Of a stretch of 64,000 bases of DNA, positions 17,845-28,700 are shown one piece after another; position 1 is the stretch's first letter, and every line of letters starts with the position of its first letter. The notes beneath the pieces are model-generated. The model saw only the letters and a program-made list of their open reading frames with translations. It was not told the DNA's origin and did not search any database. A program made the position numbers and the translations under genes. The stretch lies in contig NZ_JADRCR010000004.1 of the NCBI RefSeq assembly GCF_016649425.1, positions 1 to 64,000 of the forward strand, in the 5' to 3' direction. Source of the DNA: Limnobaculum allomyrinae (GTDB lineage: Bacteria; Pseudomonadota; Gammaproteobacteria; Enterobacterales; Enterobacteriaceae).

Positions 17845-19134
17845 TTAGTGATGAATTAGCCCGACAATGGCAGCGCTCAGGAAGCTAACTAATGTTGCGC
17901 CATACAGCAATTTCAAACCAAAGCGAGATGCCACATTACCCTGTTGAGGGTTCAGCGCTTTAATCGCGCCGCTGATAATGCCAATAGAAGAGAAATTAGT
18001 AAAAGAGACCAGAAACACTGAGATAATGGCTTTGGTATGTTCTGAAAACAGGAAGGTACCGTTATCTAATCCCTGTTTTAGCTGATCCATAGCAACAAAC
18101 TCATTACTGACCAGTTTGGTTCCCATCAGACTTCCGGCGCTAACTGCTTCATCCCACGGAATACCCACTAAAAAGGCCAAAGGCGAGAACACATAGCCCA
18201 GGAAATCCTGGAAAGAGATACCAAATAAATAGCTGAAGATAGCGTTGATCATGGCGATGATAGCGATAAAACCAACCAGCATTGCGCCCACGATAATGGC
18301 AACTTTGAAACCATCAAGAATATATTCCCCCAGCATTTCAAAGAAGCTCTGCTTCTCTTCAGCCAGCACCTCCAAAACATCTTCCTCAGGATCGACCCGA
18401 TAAGGGTTAATCATGGAAGCAATAATAAATCCACCAAACAGGTTTAAGACAATAGCGGTAACCACATACACCGGATCTAACAGCGTCATATAGGCACCCA
18501 CGATGGACATGGAAATGGTCGACATAGCCGAAGTACAAAGGGTGTAAAGACGATGCTGTGGGAGAAAACCCAATGATTTTTTCACCGAAATAAAAACTTC
18601 GGACTGACCCAAAATAGCAGAAGCGACAGCATTATAAGATTCGAGCTTGCCCATGCCGTTTACTTTACTTAATAAAATACCGATGCCTTTAATAATCATG
18701 GTTAAAAATGACTGGCCTAAAAAAGAGGCAGATTCATTGCTCTTAATTAAACCAATCTTTCTTAATAATGTACTGAGAATAATAATGACCCGGCTCGGTA
18801 GATGAATATATTGCATTATTCCAATCAGCGCTGAAATAAAAACAATAGGCATTAGTACCATGATAAAGAAAGAAAATTTATTTTCGTTTAACAGGCCACC
18901 AAAAACAAAATTTGCGCCCTCTGCCGCATATTTTAATAATTTATCAAAAATGCTGGCAATTCCCCCAATAAGTGTACTGCCGCCGGTGGTATTCAGCAGT
19001 AAAAAGGCTAATAAACATTGCAGACCAAGCATAATAAAAATATAAGGATACCTGACTTTCTTTCGATTATTACTGGCTAAGAGTGCCAGCGCTAAAATAA
19101 CAATAATACCTGCTATTCCAATAAGATATTTCAC
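17845..19134 (-). CDS. nupC: NupC-family concentrative nucleoside transporter
   Basis: A polytopic inner-membrane symporter importing pyrimidine nucleosides. The GTG at 19134 has GGAG eight bases upstream and gives the start KYLIGIAGIIVILAL, very like Bacillus NupC. Signature segments: KVNGMGKLESYNAVASAILGQSEVFIS, AMSTISMSIVGAYM, SFFEMLGEYILDGFKVA and SFTNFSSIGIISGA. Compared with NupC proteins I know, about 29 extra residues lie before KGIGILLSKVNG (near residues 115-150). It is the first gene of nupC-pdp-cdd and divergent from deoC. Confidence 0.88.
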   Translation of the reverse strand: MKYLIGIAGIIVILALALLASNNRKKVRYPYIFIMLGLQCLLAFLLLNTTGGSTLIGGIASIFDKLLKYAAEGANFVFGGLLNENKFSFFIMVLMPIVFISALIGIMQYIHLPSRVIIILSTLLRKIGLIKSNESASFLGQSFLTMIIKGIGILLSKVNGMGKLESYNAVASAILGQSEVFISVKKSLGFLPQHRLYTLCTSAMSTISMSIVGAYMTLLDPVYVVTAIVLNLFGGFIIASMINPYRVDPEEDVLEVLAEEKQSFFEMLGEYILDGFKVAIIVGAMLVGFIAIIAMINAIFSYLFGISFQDFLGYVFSPLAFLVGIPWDEAVSAGSLMGTKLVSNEFVAMDQLKQGLDNGTFLFSEHTKAIISVFLVSFTNFSSIGIISGAIKALNPQQGNVASRFGLKLLYGATLVSFLSAAIVGLIHH

Positions 19135-19279
19135 AGAAAACTCCGTAATTCTCGACAGCCAATAAAGCGGATAGAATAAACACCGAGGCATATTTTCATG
19201 ATAAATGAAAATTGAGATCTCAGTGTTGATATGGTCTATTGTTTGCAGAGTAACATTAATTATTCATAAATGTTTTTAC

Positions 19280-19295
19280 TGTGACATTTATCTCA
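19280..19295 (+). promoter_or_regulatory. Candidate CRP site in nupC-deoC intergenic region
   Basis: TGTGA-CATTTA-TCTCA matches the CRP consensus TGTGA-N6-TCACA at nine of ten positions. It lies midway between the divergent operons and could serve both. Confidence 0.65.
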
Positions 19296-19337
19296 ATATG
19301 AAAATATCAATATTATTGATTTTAATGATTTTGTGTG

Positions 19338-19370
19338 ATGTTATTTAAATAACATTTTTGTTGTTATATT
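19338..19370 (+). promoter_or_regulatory. Palindromic operator and promoter of deoC
   Basis: An 18-bp perfect palindrome, ATGTTATTTAAATAACAT (19338-19355), precedes a -10-like TATATT (19365-19370). It resembles the DeoR operator style TGTTAGAA-N-TTCTAACA, and deoR is encoded in the operon. Binding by this DeoR is inferred. Confidence 0.6.
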
Positions 19371-19411
19371 GACGGAAAATTCCTGTCGGGTGGAATAAAA
19401 AAGGTAAAATA

Positions 19412-20089
19412 ATGAGTCAATCAATACGTTATGAGCAATATATTGATCATACATTGCTGGCAATGAATGCGACGGCAGAACAAATTATTCAGGTTTGTCG
19501 TGAAGCGCTGAAATATAACTTTGCTGCGGTGTGTGTTAATTCCGGTTATGTGCCATTAGTGTTTAGCGAATTAACCGGAAGCCCGGTAAAAGTGTGCAGC
19601 GTTATTGGCTTTCCATTAGGTGCCAGTCTGACCTGGGTAAAAGCTTATGAGGCTAAAGCTGCGATTGAAGCCGGAGCGCAGGAAATCGATATGGTTATCA
19701 ATGTGGGCTGGCTTAAAAGTGGCTGGATTGATGACGTAGCCACGGATATCAACGCGGTTAAACAGGCCTGTGGCGAAGTCACGCTAAAAGTGATTCTGGA
19801 AACCTGCCTGCTCACGGATGAGGAAATCGTTAAGCTTTGTGAAATTTGTCGCGATTTGCAGGTAGATTTCGTTAAAACGTCAACCGGATTCAGTACCGGT
19901 GGTGCAACGGTTGAACATGTGTCACTGATGCGTAACACTGTTGGTAAGAAGATGGGCGTTAAGGCATCCGGTGGTATACGTTCACGAGAAACCGCCACCA
20001 TGATGATCAATGCTGGCGCCACTCGAATTGGTACCAGCTCGGGCGTTAGTATTGTGTCAGGGCAGGTTGACGAAAAGAAAGACTACTAA
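19412..20089 (+). CDS. deoC: Deoxyribose-phosphate aldolase
   Basis: A 225-residue class I aldolase splitting deoxyribose 5-phosphate into glyceraldehyde 3-phosphate and acetaldehyde. The Schiff-base lysine lies in [15 protein letters not shown] and the second lysine in [10 protein letters not shown]. The YIDHTLL start and the [14 protein letters not shown] segment are typical. The length is that of the short, Gram-positive type rather than E. coli DeoC (259). First gene of deoC-deoR-deoB-deoD. Confidence 0.96.
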   Translation: MSQSIRYEQYIDHTLLAMNATAEQIIQVCREALKYNFAAVCVNSGYVPLVFSELTGSPVKVCSVIGFPLGASLTWVKAYEAKAAIEAGAQEIDMVINVGWLKSGWIDDVATDINAVKQACGEVTLKVILETCLLTDEEIVKLCEICRDLQVDFVKTSTGFSTGGATVEHVSLMRNTVGKKMGVKASGGIRSRETATMMINAGATRIGTSSGVSIVSGQVDEKKDY

Positions 20090-20105
20090 CCTGGCAGGAG
20101 TGCAA

Positions 20106-20870
20106 ATGAGCAGTCGTCGGACGGAGCGAATATATAAACTTACCCAGATTTTAAAAGATACCGATAAGCTCTATGTGCGAGATGCGGCTCAGCAGTTGAA
20201 TGTGTCGGAAATGACCATTCGCCGCGACCTGAACGCAGAGCCTTCATCGTTGATATTATTGGGTGGATATATCGTTACCGATCCGAAGGTGAACGGCGTT
20301 AATCAATATCTCTTTTGTGAACAACAGTTTAAGAATATTGATGAAAAGCGTCATATTGGTCAGCTGGCAGCTCAACTGATTAATGATGATGAAGTGATAC
20401 TTTTCGATTCGGGAACCACCGTCCCCTTTATTATTGAAAGTATCCCGGATGAGTGCCGCTTCACCGGAATTTGCTACTCATTGAATACGTTTATGGCGTT
20501 ACAGGAAAAGCCGCATTGTAAGGTTATTCTCTGCGGGGGTGAATTTAAAACCAGTACTCATATTTTTACCGCCGTTGGTGGTCATAACGAACTGGATTAT
20601 TTGCGCCCCCATAAAGCCTTTATTTCTGCTGCTGGCGTTTCATTAACGCAGGGGGTTACCACCTTTATTGTTGATGAAATTGCCTTAAAGGCTCAGGCCA
20701 TGGCGACGTCTGCCCAAAGTATTCTGGTTGCCGATCACAATAAATTTGAGCAGGTCAGAGTGGGGCGTTTCGCCACTCTGGATGCCTTTGCCTGCGTGGT
20801 AACTAACCGTAAACCTGACCGCGTCTGGCAACACTATTTTAAACAGCAGGGAACCAAACTCCTGTATTAA
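20106..20870 (+). CDS. deoR: DeoR-type transcriptional repressor of nucleoside catabolism
   Basis: A 254-residue regulator with an N-terminal helix-turn-helix (RDAAQQLNVSEMTIRRDLN, about residues 28-46) and a C-terminal sugar-phosphate-sensing domain (FDSGTTVPFIIE, CYSLNTFMALQEKPHC, LCGGEFKTS). These segments match E. coli DeoR closely. I start at ATG 20106 (GGCAGGAG upstream); the longer frame runs back into deoC. Placement inside the operon it probably represses differs from E. coli, where deoR is unlinked. Confidence 0.9.
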   Translation: MSSRRTERIYKLTQILKDTDKLYVRDAAQQLNVSEMTIRRDLNAEPSSLILLGGYIVTDPKVNGVNQYLFCEQQFKNIDEKRHIGQLAAQLINDDEVILFDSGTTVPFIIESIPDECRFTGICYSLNTFMALQEKPHCKVILCGGEFKTSTHIFTAVGGHNELDYLRPHKAFISAAGVSLTQGVTTFIVDEIALKAQAMATSAQSILVADHNKFEQVRVGRFATLDAFACVVTNRKPDRVWQHYFKQQGTKLLY

Positions 20871-20941
20871 CACGGAGCTCCTCTGCCATACGACTGGTTT
20901 TTACCAAAACGCCAGTGACGACTATCTGAAGGATGTGAGCA

Positions 20942-22165
20942 ATGAAACGTGTTTTTATTATGGTTCTCGATTCGTTCGGTATTGGCGCTACGCGAGATGC
21001 TGATAAATTTGGTGATGTGGGTTCAAACACTCTGGGCCATATTGCACAAGCCTGTCAGCAGGGGCAGGCGGATATTGGCCGCAGCGGCCCGTTAACCTTA
21101 CCGAACTTAAGCCAGTTGGGCTTGGGTAAGGCTAATCAACAGGCTTCCGGTGAGTTTCCTGCCGGTCTTGATCCACAGGCAGAAATTATCGGAGCCTATG
21201 GCTACGCGGAAGAGCTCTCTTCCGGTAAAGACACGCCATCCGGCCATTGGGAGATCGCCGGTGTGCCGGTATTGTTCGACTGGGGCTATTTTAGTGATGT
21301 GAACAATAGCTTCCCGCCGGAATTATTACAGCGGTTGGTAGAACGGGCAAAGCTGCCGGGTTATTTGGGCAACAGTCATGCATCCGGCACCGCCATTCTG
21401 GAACAGCTGGGTGTTGAGCATATGAAAACCGGTAAACCGATTTTCTATACTTCTGCGGATTCCGTATTCCAAATTGCCTGCCATGAAGAGACCTATGGTC
21501 TGGAAAACCTCTATCAACTCTGTGCTCTGGTGCGTGAAGAGCTTACGCAAGGTGGCTATAACATTGGTCGGGTTATTGCCCGTCCTTTCGTTGGTGATAA
21601 CCCCGAGAACTTTAAACGTACCGGCAACCGCCATGACTATGCGGTAAAACCACCATTACCCACCGTACTGAACAAACTGGTAGAAGAGAAGCAGGGGCAG
21701 GTTGTTTCGATTGGTAAGATTGCCGATATTTATGCTGATGAAGGCATCACCAAAAAGGTCAAAGCTACCGGCATTGATGAGCTGTTTGACGCCTCATTAA
21801 GAGAAATCAAACAGGCGGGTGATAACACCATTGTGTTTACCAACTTTGTTGATTTTGACTCTTCTTACGGCCATCGCCGTGACGTTGCCGGTTACGCCGC
21901 TGCACTGGAGCATTTCGACCGTCGCCTGCCGGAGATGCTGTCGCTGATTGGTGAGGATGACTTACTGATTCTGACCGCCGATCACGGCTGTGACCCTACC
22001 TGGACTGGCAGCGACCATACCCGGGAACATATTCCGGTATTGGTATACGGCCCGAAAGTGAAGCCCGGCCCGCTGGGGCTGCGACATACCTTTGCCGATA
22101 TCGGGCAAACGGTAGCGAAACACCTGGATCTTTCGGCGATGGATTACGGCAAACCATTATTTTAA
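20942..22165 (+). CDS. deoB: Phosphopentomutase
   Basis: A 407-residue Mn-dependent enzyme interconverting (deoxy)ribose 1- and 5-phosphates, linking the phosphorylases to DeoC. Alkaline-phosphatase-superfamily motifs: [13 protein letters not shown] at the start, [15 protein letters not shown] (nucleophile threonine) and [22 protein letters not shown] near the end. Length matches E. coli DeoB (407). Confidence 0.97.
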   Translation: MKRVFIMVLDSFGIGATRDADKFGDVGSNTLGHIAQACQQGQADIGRSGPLTLPNLSQLGLGKANQQASGEFPAGLDPQAEIIGAYGYAEELSSGKDTPSGHWEIAGVPVLFDWGYFSDVNNSFPPELLQRLVERAKLPGYLGNSHASGTAILEQLGVEHMKTGKPIFYTSADSVFQIACHEETYGLENLYQLCALVREELTQGGYNIGRVIARPFVGDNPENFKRTGNRHDYAVKPPLPTVLNKLVEEKQGQVVSIGKIADIYADEGITKKVKATGIDELFDASLREIKQAGDNTIVFTNFVDFDSSYGHRRDVAGYAAALEHFDRRLPEMLSLIGEDDLLILTADHGCDPTWTGSDHTREHIPVLVYGPKVKPGPLGLRHTFADIGQTVAKHLDLSAMDYGKPLF

Positions 22166-22205
22166 TCATCTTAACCAGTTAACCACTTTGTGAAAGGAAA
22201 CGGAT

Positions 22206-22919
22206 ATGGCGACGCCACACATTAATGCTGAACCGGGTGATTTTGCTGATGTTGTATTTATGCCCGGCGACCCGCTCAGAGCTAAACATATTGCAGAAAC
22301 CATGTTGCAGGATGCGCGATTAGTCACCGATGTCAGAAATATGCTCGGTTATACCGGCACTTATAAGGGGCGGCGCGTTTCTGTGATGGGGCATGGCATG
22401 GGGATCCCTTCCTGTTCTATCTATACCAAAGAGCTGATTACCGAATATCAGGTAGATAAGATTATTCGTATTGGCTCCTGTGGCGCACTGTTACCACAGG
22501 TAAAAGTACGGGATATTGTGATCGGAATGGGAGCCTGTACCGATTCCGGCGTTAATCGCACCCGTTTTAAGGGCTACGACTTTGCGGCCATTGCCGATTT
22601 TGATTTATTACGCCATGCGGTGGCGGCGGCAGAGGCGAAGAAGGTGCCGGTTCACGTTGGCAATATGTTCTCTGCCGATCTGTTTTATAACCCGGATCCG
22701 CAGATGTTCGACGTAATGGAAAAATATAACATTCTGGGTATCGAGATGGAGGCCGCAGGTATCTATGGTGTAGCCGCCGAGTATGGCGCTAAAGCGCTGT
22801 GTATCTGTACCGTATCCGACCATATCCGTAGCGGTGAAGCGCTATCATCTGAACTGCGTCAGACATCGTTTAATCAGATGGTGGAAATCGCCATGGATTC
22901 GGTGCTGTTAGGGGATTAA
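22206..22919 (+). CDS. deoD: Purine nucleoside phosphorylase DeoD
   Basis: A 237-residue hexameric phosphorylase for purine (deoxy)nucleosides. Motifs: [37 protein letters not shown] and [21 protein letters not shown], with the catalytic Asp in VSDHIRSGE. Last gene of the deo operon, 40 bases after deoB, followed by a strong hairpin. Confidence 0.97.
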   Translation: MATPHINAEPGDFADVVFMPGDPLRAKHIAETMLQDARLVTDVRNMLGYTGTYKGRRVSVMGHGMGIPSCSIYTKELITEYQVDKIIRIGSCGALLPQVKVRDIVIGMGACTDSGVNRTRFKGYDFAAIADFDLLRHAVAAAEAKKVPVHVGNMFSADLFYNPDPQMFDVMEKYNILGIEMEAAGIYGVAAEYGAKALCICTVSDHIRSGEALSSELRQTSFNQMVEIAMDSVLLGD

Positions 22920-22931
22920 TGGTTTATCTGC

Positions 22932-22967
22932 GCATCTGGCTTTATTGAGCGTCATAAAGCCAGATGC
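22932..22967. terminator. Hairpin ending the deo operon
   Basis: GCATCTGGCTTTAT and ATAAAGCCAGATGC are perfectly complementary around an 8-base loop, between convergent deoD and the MFS gene. Confidence 0.8.
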
Positions 22968-22986
22968 CGGTTTCTCTGGCCTGAAC

Positions 22987-24432
22987 TCAGGCTTTCTTTT
23001 CACCGCGACTAATATTGCGCATATAGCTGATAGTCATGGCTAATATTGTCGCCGCCACCGCCACCCAAAGGCTCAACCTGACCGCCTGTGCTTCCTGCAC
23101 CGCCAGCTTTAGCGGTTCACTACCGGATTGAGCATAAGCCGATAAGATAGCCCCGACAAATGCCGCCCCCAGACACTGGCCGAAAGTGCGCATGATAGCC
23201 AGCACTCCGGATGCATAACCGCTGTTCTCACGGGATGCATTTGACAGCATCTCCCGATTATTCGGGCTTTGAAAACAGCCAAAGCCGATACCACACAGCA
23301 AACTGCGAGCGCCAATATCCCATTCCTGTGGGTGGGCGGGTAGCAGAGCCAGCAGCACCAGCCCGGCAGCGAACAGACATAACCCTACGGTAGATATAAT
23401 GGCTGCCGGATAGCGATCCGCCAGCCGTCCGGCATAGGGTGCCGCCAGAATAATACCGATTGGCCAGGGGGTAAAAAGCAGTGCGGACACAAACGCGCTG
23501 TAGCCATAAACGCTCTGGAATAAGAACGGCAGCGCAACAAAGGTTATCCCCTGACTGACAAAAGAGGCCAGCGAGGTTAACGCCGCCAGTGAAAACCGCG
23601 AAGAGGCAAACATACCAAGAGGAAGCAGAGGTTTTGGCGCACGGCGCTGACGCCAGATAAAGGCTAATCCGGCAGCCATGGCGGTTAGTCCGTAACCGAC
23701 AGAGGTTATCAGTGGGCTAAATAAATAATCCACACCCTCGGGGCGAGAGAAAGCCCCCGCCGCCATAATCAGTGCGCCCAACATCACCGCAGACAGCACC
23801 GCTCCGGGGATATCGAATGGCTCACGGGTAGTAGTTCGTTTACCGGGAATAACCCGCAGCGCGAGCACCACGGCAATAATGCCCAACGGAATATTAATGG
23901 CAAACAGCCACTGCCAGCTCAGGGTGGATAAGATAGTCCCGCCAAGCACCGGCGCAATAGCGGTGCTGGCGGCAACCAGTAAGGCATTCAGCCCCAGTAT
24001 TCGCCCCAGCAGGCGATTGGGGAAAATAGATCGCAGGATTGCCGGGCCAATACTTAATGTTGCCGCACCACCAATACCTTGCAGTATGCGCATCACTACC
24101 AGCATTTCCAGCGATGAGGAAAAGGCGCAGCCCACCGAGGCCAGCGTAAATACGCTTAAACCGATGGCAAACAGTGTCCGAAAGCCAATATGACTGGCAA
24201 TGGCGGCAAATATTGCCAGCGTCATCGCTGCCGACAGCAGATAACCGTTAGAAACCCAGACCGCATTGCTGGAGGAAACCCCTAAAGCATGCGCGATTTG
24301 CGGCAGGGCGATGTTAATCATCGAGCCATCGAATACGGCCATAGTCGTCATGGTCATTACCGCCACCATGGCTAAACAACGTTCCCGGCCGGGAAGCCCT
24401 TCATCACCAGGCAGATCAGAAAATAGTTCCAT
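22987..24432 (-). CDS. MFS drug exporter, DHA2 (EmrB/QacA-like) family
   Basis: A 481-residue inner-membrane proton antiporter with about 14 hydrophobic segments. Motif A-like PYAGRLADRYP lies mid-protein, and SMINIALPQIAHALG near residue 38 is the usual DHA2 helix-1 sequence. The motif-C-like region is PAILRSIFPNRLLGRILGLN...APVLGG. The substrate cannot be told from sequence. It is divergent from a LysR gene 158 bases away, which probably regulates it. Confidence 0.85.
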   Translation of the reverse strand: MELFSDLPGDEGLPGRERCLAMVAVMTMTTMAVFDGSMINIALPQIAHALGVSSSNAVWVSNGYLLSAAMTLAIFAAIASHIGFRTLFAIGLSVFTLASVGCAFSSSLEMLVVMRILQGIGGAATLSIGPAILRSIFPNRLLGRILGLNALLVAASTAIAPVLGGTILSTLSWQWLFAINIPLGIIAVVLALRVIPGKRTTTREPFDIPGAVLSAVMLGALIMAAGAFSRPEGVDYLFSPLITSVGYGLTAMAAGLAFIWRQRRAPKPLLPLGMFASSRFSLAALTSLASFVSQGITFVALPFLFQSVYGYSAFVSALLFTPWPIGIILAAPYAGRLADRYPAAIISTVGLCLFAAGLVLLALLPAHPQEWDIGARSLLCGIGFGCFQSPNNREMLSNASRENSGYASGVLAIMRTFGQCLGAAFVGAILSAYAQSGSEPLKLAVQEAQAVRLSLWVAVAATILAMTISYMRNISRGEKKA

Positions 24433-24589
24433 ACGGAAGTTGCTCTTGTTAATGCCATTCAGGCTGGTTAGTTTAGATTAGTTCAGGGAATATAACCCTG
24501 TTGGAGATATGGCGGAAGACGCAGCATTTGCAGTTATAACCTGCACCAGGCGCCTTCTCTTATTCATTCGTCAGGAGTACTATGCCCGT

Positions 24590-25597
24590 ATGACTGAACC
24601 CGACCTCAATTTACTCATTGCACTTGATGTGCTTCTTGCTGAAGGGAGCGTGGCTGGTGCTGCCCGCCGTTTGGGGTTAAGCGCTTCGGCAATGAGTCGT
24701 ACCCTCAGCCGCCTTCGCGCCGCCACCGGCGATCCGCTGTTGGTTCGGGCTGGCCGCCATATGGTGTTAACCCCTTATGCTGAACAGATACGCGGGCGCA
24801 CTCAAAACGTAGTGTTTGAAGCACGGGTGTTACTTCGCCCCTCGTCAACGGAACTGGATTTATCCACGCTGGAACGCACCTTTACCATTCGGGCTAACGA
24901 CGGTTTTGTGGAGGCTTTTGGCGCTGCGCTGATTGCCGCCGCCGCTCTGGTGGCTCCTCTGGTGTGCCTGCGTTTTGTCGCCAAGCCAGAGAAGAGTTCC
25001 CGATATTTGCGTGAAGGGCTGGTGGATCTTGAAATCGGCGTTTTAGGGGCGATGGGGCCGGAGATTCGTTTGCAGGCGCTATTTCGAGACAGGTTTGTGG
25101 GGGTGGTCAGAAAGGGGCACCCTCTTGACGGAGTAGCGGAGGTTACCGTTGAGCAATATGTGGCTTTCGGACATGTGGTTGCTTCCCGCCGTGAACATAT
25201 CAGCGGGCCAGTGGATGAAGCGCTGGCGGAGTCAGGTTTAAAGCGCAAGGTTGCGGCTGTAGTCCCCAGTTTTCCGGCGGCACTGGCGGTGGCTAAGGCA
25301 TCGGATCTGGTGGCGTTGGTTCCGGCTTCTTTTCTGCTTAATCAGTCCATGACCGGGGCGACAGCCACACTCAGCGCTTTTGAGCTGCCGGTAAAAACCA
25401 AAGGCATCACCGTGTCGCAGATGTGGCATCCCCGGGCAGAGGTGGATCCGGGGCATCGTTGGTTGAGGGGGGGGGGGTGGAGGTTTGTCGGGGGTTGGTG
25501 TTGGGGGGAAGTGAAGAGACGCGGTAATTACTTTTTGGTTTGTTATTTATTATTTTCTGCAATATCGATCTTATATCTAAATGACCCCTTGCTATAA
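24590..25597 (+). CDS. LysR-family regulator with a displaced reading frame at its 3' end
   Basis: The start is taken as ATG 24590 (MTEPDLNLLIALDVLL, preceded by CAGGAGT). The helix-turn-helix is GSVAGAARRLGLSASAMSRTLSRLR (residues about 18-42), and a substrate domain follows. The normal LysR end (HRWLR, then about 20 residues) is interrupted at an 11-G tract (25467-25477). In the present frame an unrelated Trp/Gly-rich tail runs to 25597. With 9 or 12 Gs the frame would continue VEVCRGLVLGGSEETR and stop at 25525-25527. It probably controls the adjacent exporter gene. Confidence 0.8.
   Translation: MTEPDLNLLIALDVLLAEGSVAGAARRLGLSASAMSRTLSRLRAATGDPLLVRAGRHMVLTPYAEQIRGRTQNVVFEARVLLRPSSTELDLSTLERTFTIRANDGFVEAFGAALIAAAALVAPLVCLRFVAKPEKSSRYLREGLVDLEIGVLGAMGPEIRLQALFRDRFVGVVRKGHPLDGVAEVTVEQYVAFGHVVASRREHISGPVDEALAESGLKRKVAAVVPSFPAALAVAKASDLVALVPASFLLNQSMTGATATLSAFELPVKTKGITVSQMWHPRAEVDPGHRWLRGGGWRFVGGWCWGEVKRRGNYFLVCYLLFSAISILYLNDPLL
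25467..25477 (+). repeat. Eleven-G homopolymer inside a coding region
   Basis: Eleven consecutive Gs at the 3' end of the LysR gene decide which of three C-termini is made. Such tracts are slippage-prone, and are also prone to sequencing or assembly errors. Confidence 0.9.
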
Positions 25598-25743
25598 ATT
25601 GGGTCAGTTGGTTTAGGTTTCTGAAGATTATGCGACTGGTCCCTCAGTCAACTGCTGGTGCGAGGCATCTTTTGATTGTTGACACTCATATAACTAGCAA
25701 AATTCCAAGGATTGTAATTGTAGTAGTTAGGATTGAGTTGCCT

Positions 25744-28700
25744 TCATTCAAATCGTTGTTCATGCTCCTCATCTTCCCGCTGTTCACGAACTTTCTCATA
25801 TTCTATCTGCTTAATCAGTTTTGCAAACACTGATTTTGCAGCCACAGAGATTTCTGCGCACTTATGTTCAGCCAACCTGCCAATCGCATCCGCCCTGGGT
25901 TGCATCACGTTTGCTCGACTACCAGACCAAGATGAAGGTGTGACGCGCGCGGCGAATGCTTCCAGAATGGCCTCTGGTTCAGGAGAAACTTCCAGTAACT
26001 TGATCGCTGATTCTGATATTGTAACCGCTTCCAACTCTCCATCATTTGACCAAAGACTAATACCTGCCGATACAGACCCCCACACGCTGGTATCGTTTCT
26101 GGCACGGCACCATTCAATCAAGAAGTTCACATCAATATTGGCAAGAGGTGACCGATGTAAGCTGTCATGGCAAATAAATAATAATCGTTGTTGCTGTTGT
26201 TCTTCGGTACCTTCAAAAACTCGATTGAGAAATGCTTCTGGCATTAATGCAGCGGTCATCCCAATAACGTTTTCAAATGAATGAATGTAACCATAGTGTT
26301 TATCAACAATAGAAAAGATCGTGTCTAACCACTCCAATTTTTCGGCCTCATTGCCATCGAAGCGTAATGCGGTACCGAGCACACACTTCATGTCATAATC
26401 CATAGACTCACAAGGATCATTGCGATCACTGCGGAGCCTCTGGATAGCTGCCCTTAGGCCAACCAATCGAAGATCAGTACCAAGTACATCTACAGCTTTC
26501 TCTTTGTCATGTAGTTTTATGCTGAGAGCGTTCAAAACTACGTCATCGCCATTCGATTTACTCAGGAGCCGTTGAGCAAGCTCGAGGACACGGCCTTTGG
26601 GTAAATTGGCATATTTCTCCCTGCACAAGATTGGTCCATACATCCATGGGAGAATGCTAGGGTCATCCAAAAGCACTACGCAGCGCTCCAAGTCTGTTTC
26701 TGTGAATTTCCGCTGGGGATGCAAATCGACCAATACGTGTCGAAGTTTAGGGTGTTGTGCGCATTGGTCGAGTAGCTCATGTACTAGTGCTGGATCGACA
26801 AAGTCAACTTCTTCGATGAAACCCATAAAGACTGCAAAGTTCTTGTTGGCTTCAGGCTGTGGCTTCAGATGATCGACGAGTTGTTGCCAGCCAACTTGTA
26901 AGTCATGCGCTCCTTTAGCTAAACCTTTCCCGAATGCGGCGAGATTGGACACATAATTGTTGGAGAATAAGTTAGGGCTCAATTCGTCAAGTTTATGGTC
27001 TGATGCCGCAAATTCCTCACCCAATCGGAATGCCTTAGCTTCAAGTCGCTCCCTAGCTTCACGCAACTTGTTGGTGTCATCATAAACAAAATTGTCTTCT
27101 AGCTCCCAATAGTTGAGTTCCTTGCTGAATACGTATGTCATTATTGCCGGAACCAAGTCATCGGGTTTTAATTCCCTCTCCAATGCGACAAGGCTGTCTG
27201 GAAGCGCTTCGAAATTATCCTTGTCTTTGTGCTTGTTGTAGTTGAAATAGATCGTTGCACGAATGGCTTTCCAACCTTCGACCCAAGGGCGATAAGCATG
27301 TAACTTGTGAGCTGCATCAACTAGCTTGTCTCTTATCGCTTCTTGGCGCCACATTTCTCGAAACTTTTTCGCTAAGGTTAACCGGGCGCGGCCTTTAAGA
27401 TCTGGTGCTCCTGATATTCCCAATCGCACCACAATGTCGATGAAAGTGTTAAGCCACTCCACAAGTTCATCATGGTTGGGTCGGAATCCAAAGTCTCTTG
27501 GGCGGGCACCAAACTCGTTTATCCCGTTCCAGGTCCACGGCGGACCATCTAGAGCTGTCGAAAGCATTCTGATTCCCAGTGACCTGCGTCCTGCCACATC
27601 TGATGAAAGACATTCATTCATGATCGTAATACGCTGATCTAAAGAGGCATGTGTACCAGATAGATATGGTTGGAAAAATCTTGCGATCCTATCTCGAATC
27701 GCGTCGTAGTTGTTGTTCTCGTCTTCGTAGTCTGCCAGACGGATAAGGAGCTTGACACACCGTTCAAAAGCGCTCGGTTCGTATGCCAATGATTGCAAAA
27801 GATTGAGAATAGTCGTCCGCCGCCATGGATTGTAACGCGCTTCTATACCTTCAAAATCAGGCGCGGTAATTTCAGCTTCGATTTTGCCAAGTAGTGCTTC
27901 AGGCACGACCGGGCCAATATAGTTCAGCATTTTTGCTGATATATCGTCCAATTCTGTTATCCGCCCCAGTAACCCATCCGGCCGGAGCCAAGCTTCAACG
28001 ATCTCTTTTGCCACAGGGTGATTGTGCAACAACCCTAGTCTGTGCGCGAACGACATTAATAAACGTTGATTACCGGGGGTTTCAAATGTCGCCCTCAGTT
28101 GTTCAACCGGAATGCTATCAAGTGCTGATGAAGCGAGCTTGTTCGCAATGGCATGGGGAAGAATGGCCCTCCAATGAGCCCTTTTCTGGACAATATGGCG
28201 GTCCAACAGCTTCTTAATGGATCGAAATAATTGGCTCTGGGAATGCTCTGAGAGCGAACTTAGCACTTCCAACTCATTACGGCCTACCTCAGGGATTGAA
28301 ACCGAAAATGAATATACCAGAGACAGTATTTCAGCTTGCTGCCTCAAATTCTCGTCCGGATGTTTACGTTGCTCAAACAGACGATTAAACAACTGCTCGT
28401 CAGAAAGCTGGGCCAAACTCTCACCTTCTTCTAACCTTTCGGCGATTGCTAGAGATACCCTTGCATTCCCATCAGCAAACTCTGCTATCTGACGAGCATT
28501 ATTCCGACCAATACCAGGGAAGCGACAGAGCAAAAGCTGTTCGGCGACACCCGGTCCGACTGCTTCTATATGGATTACCTCAGTTGTCTGAGGTTTGTCG
28601 TCCCTAATATCGTATTCAATTGTGATGAGGCTTACTTCGCCGCCTACGGCTGATACTTTACTGGCTAGCGAAGAGTGTAACTCTGATGGGCAATTATCAA

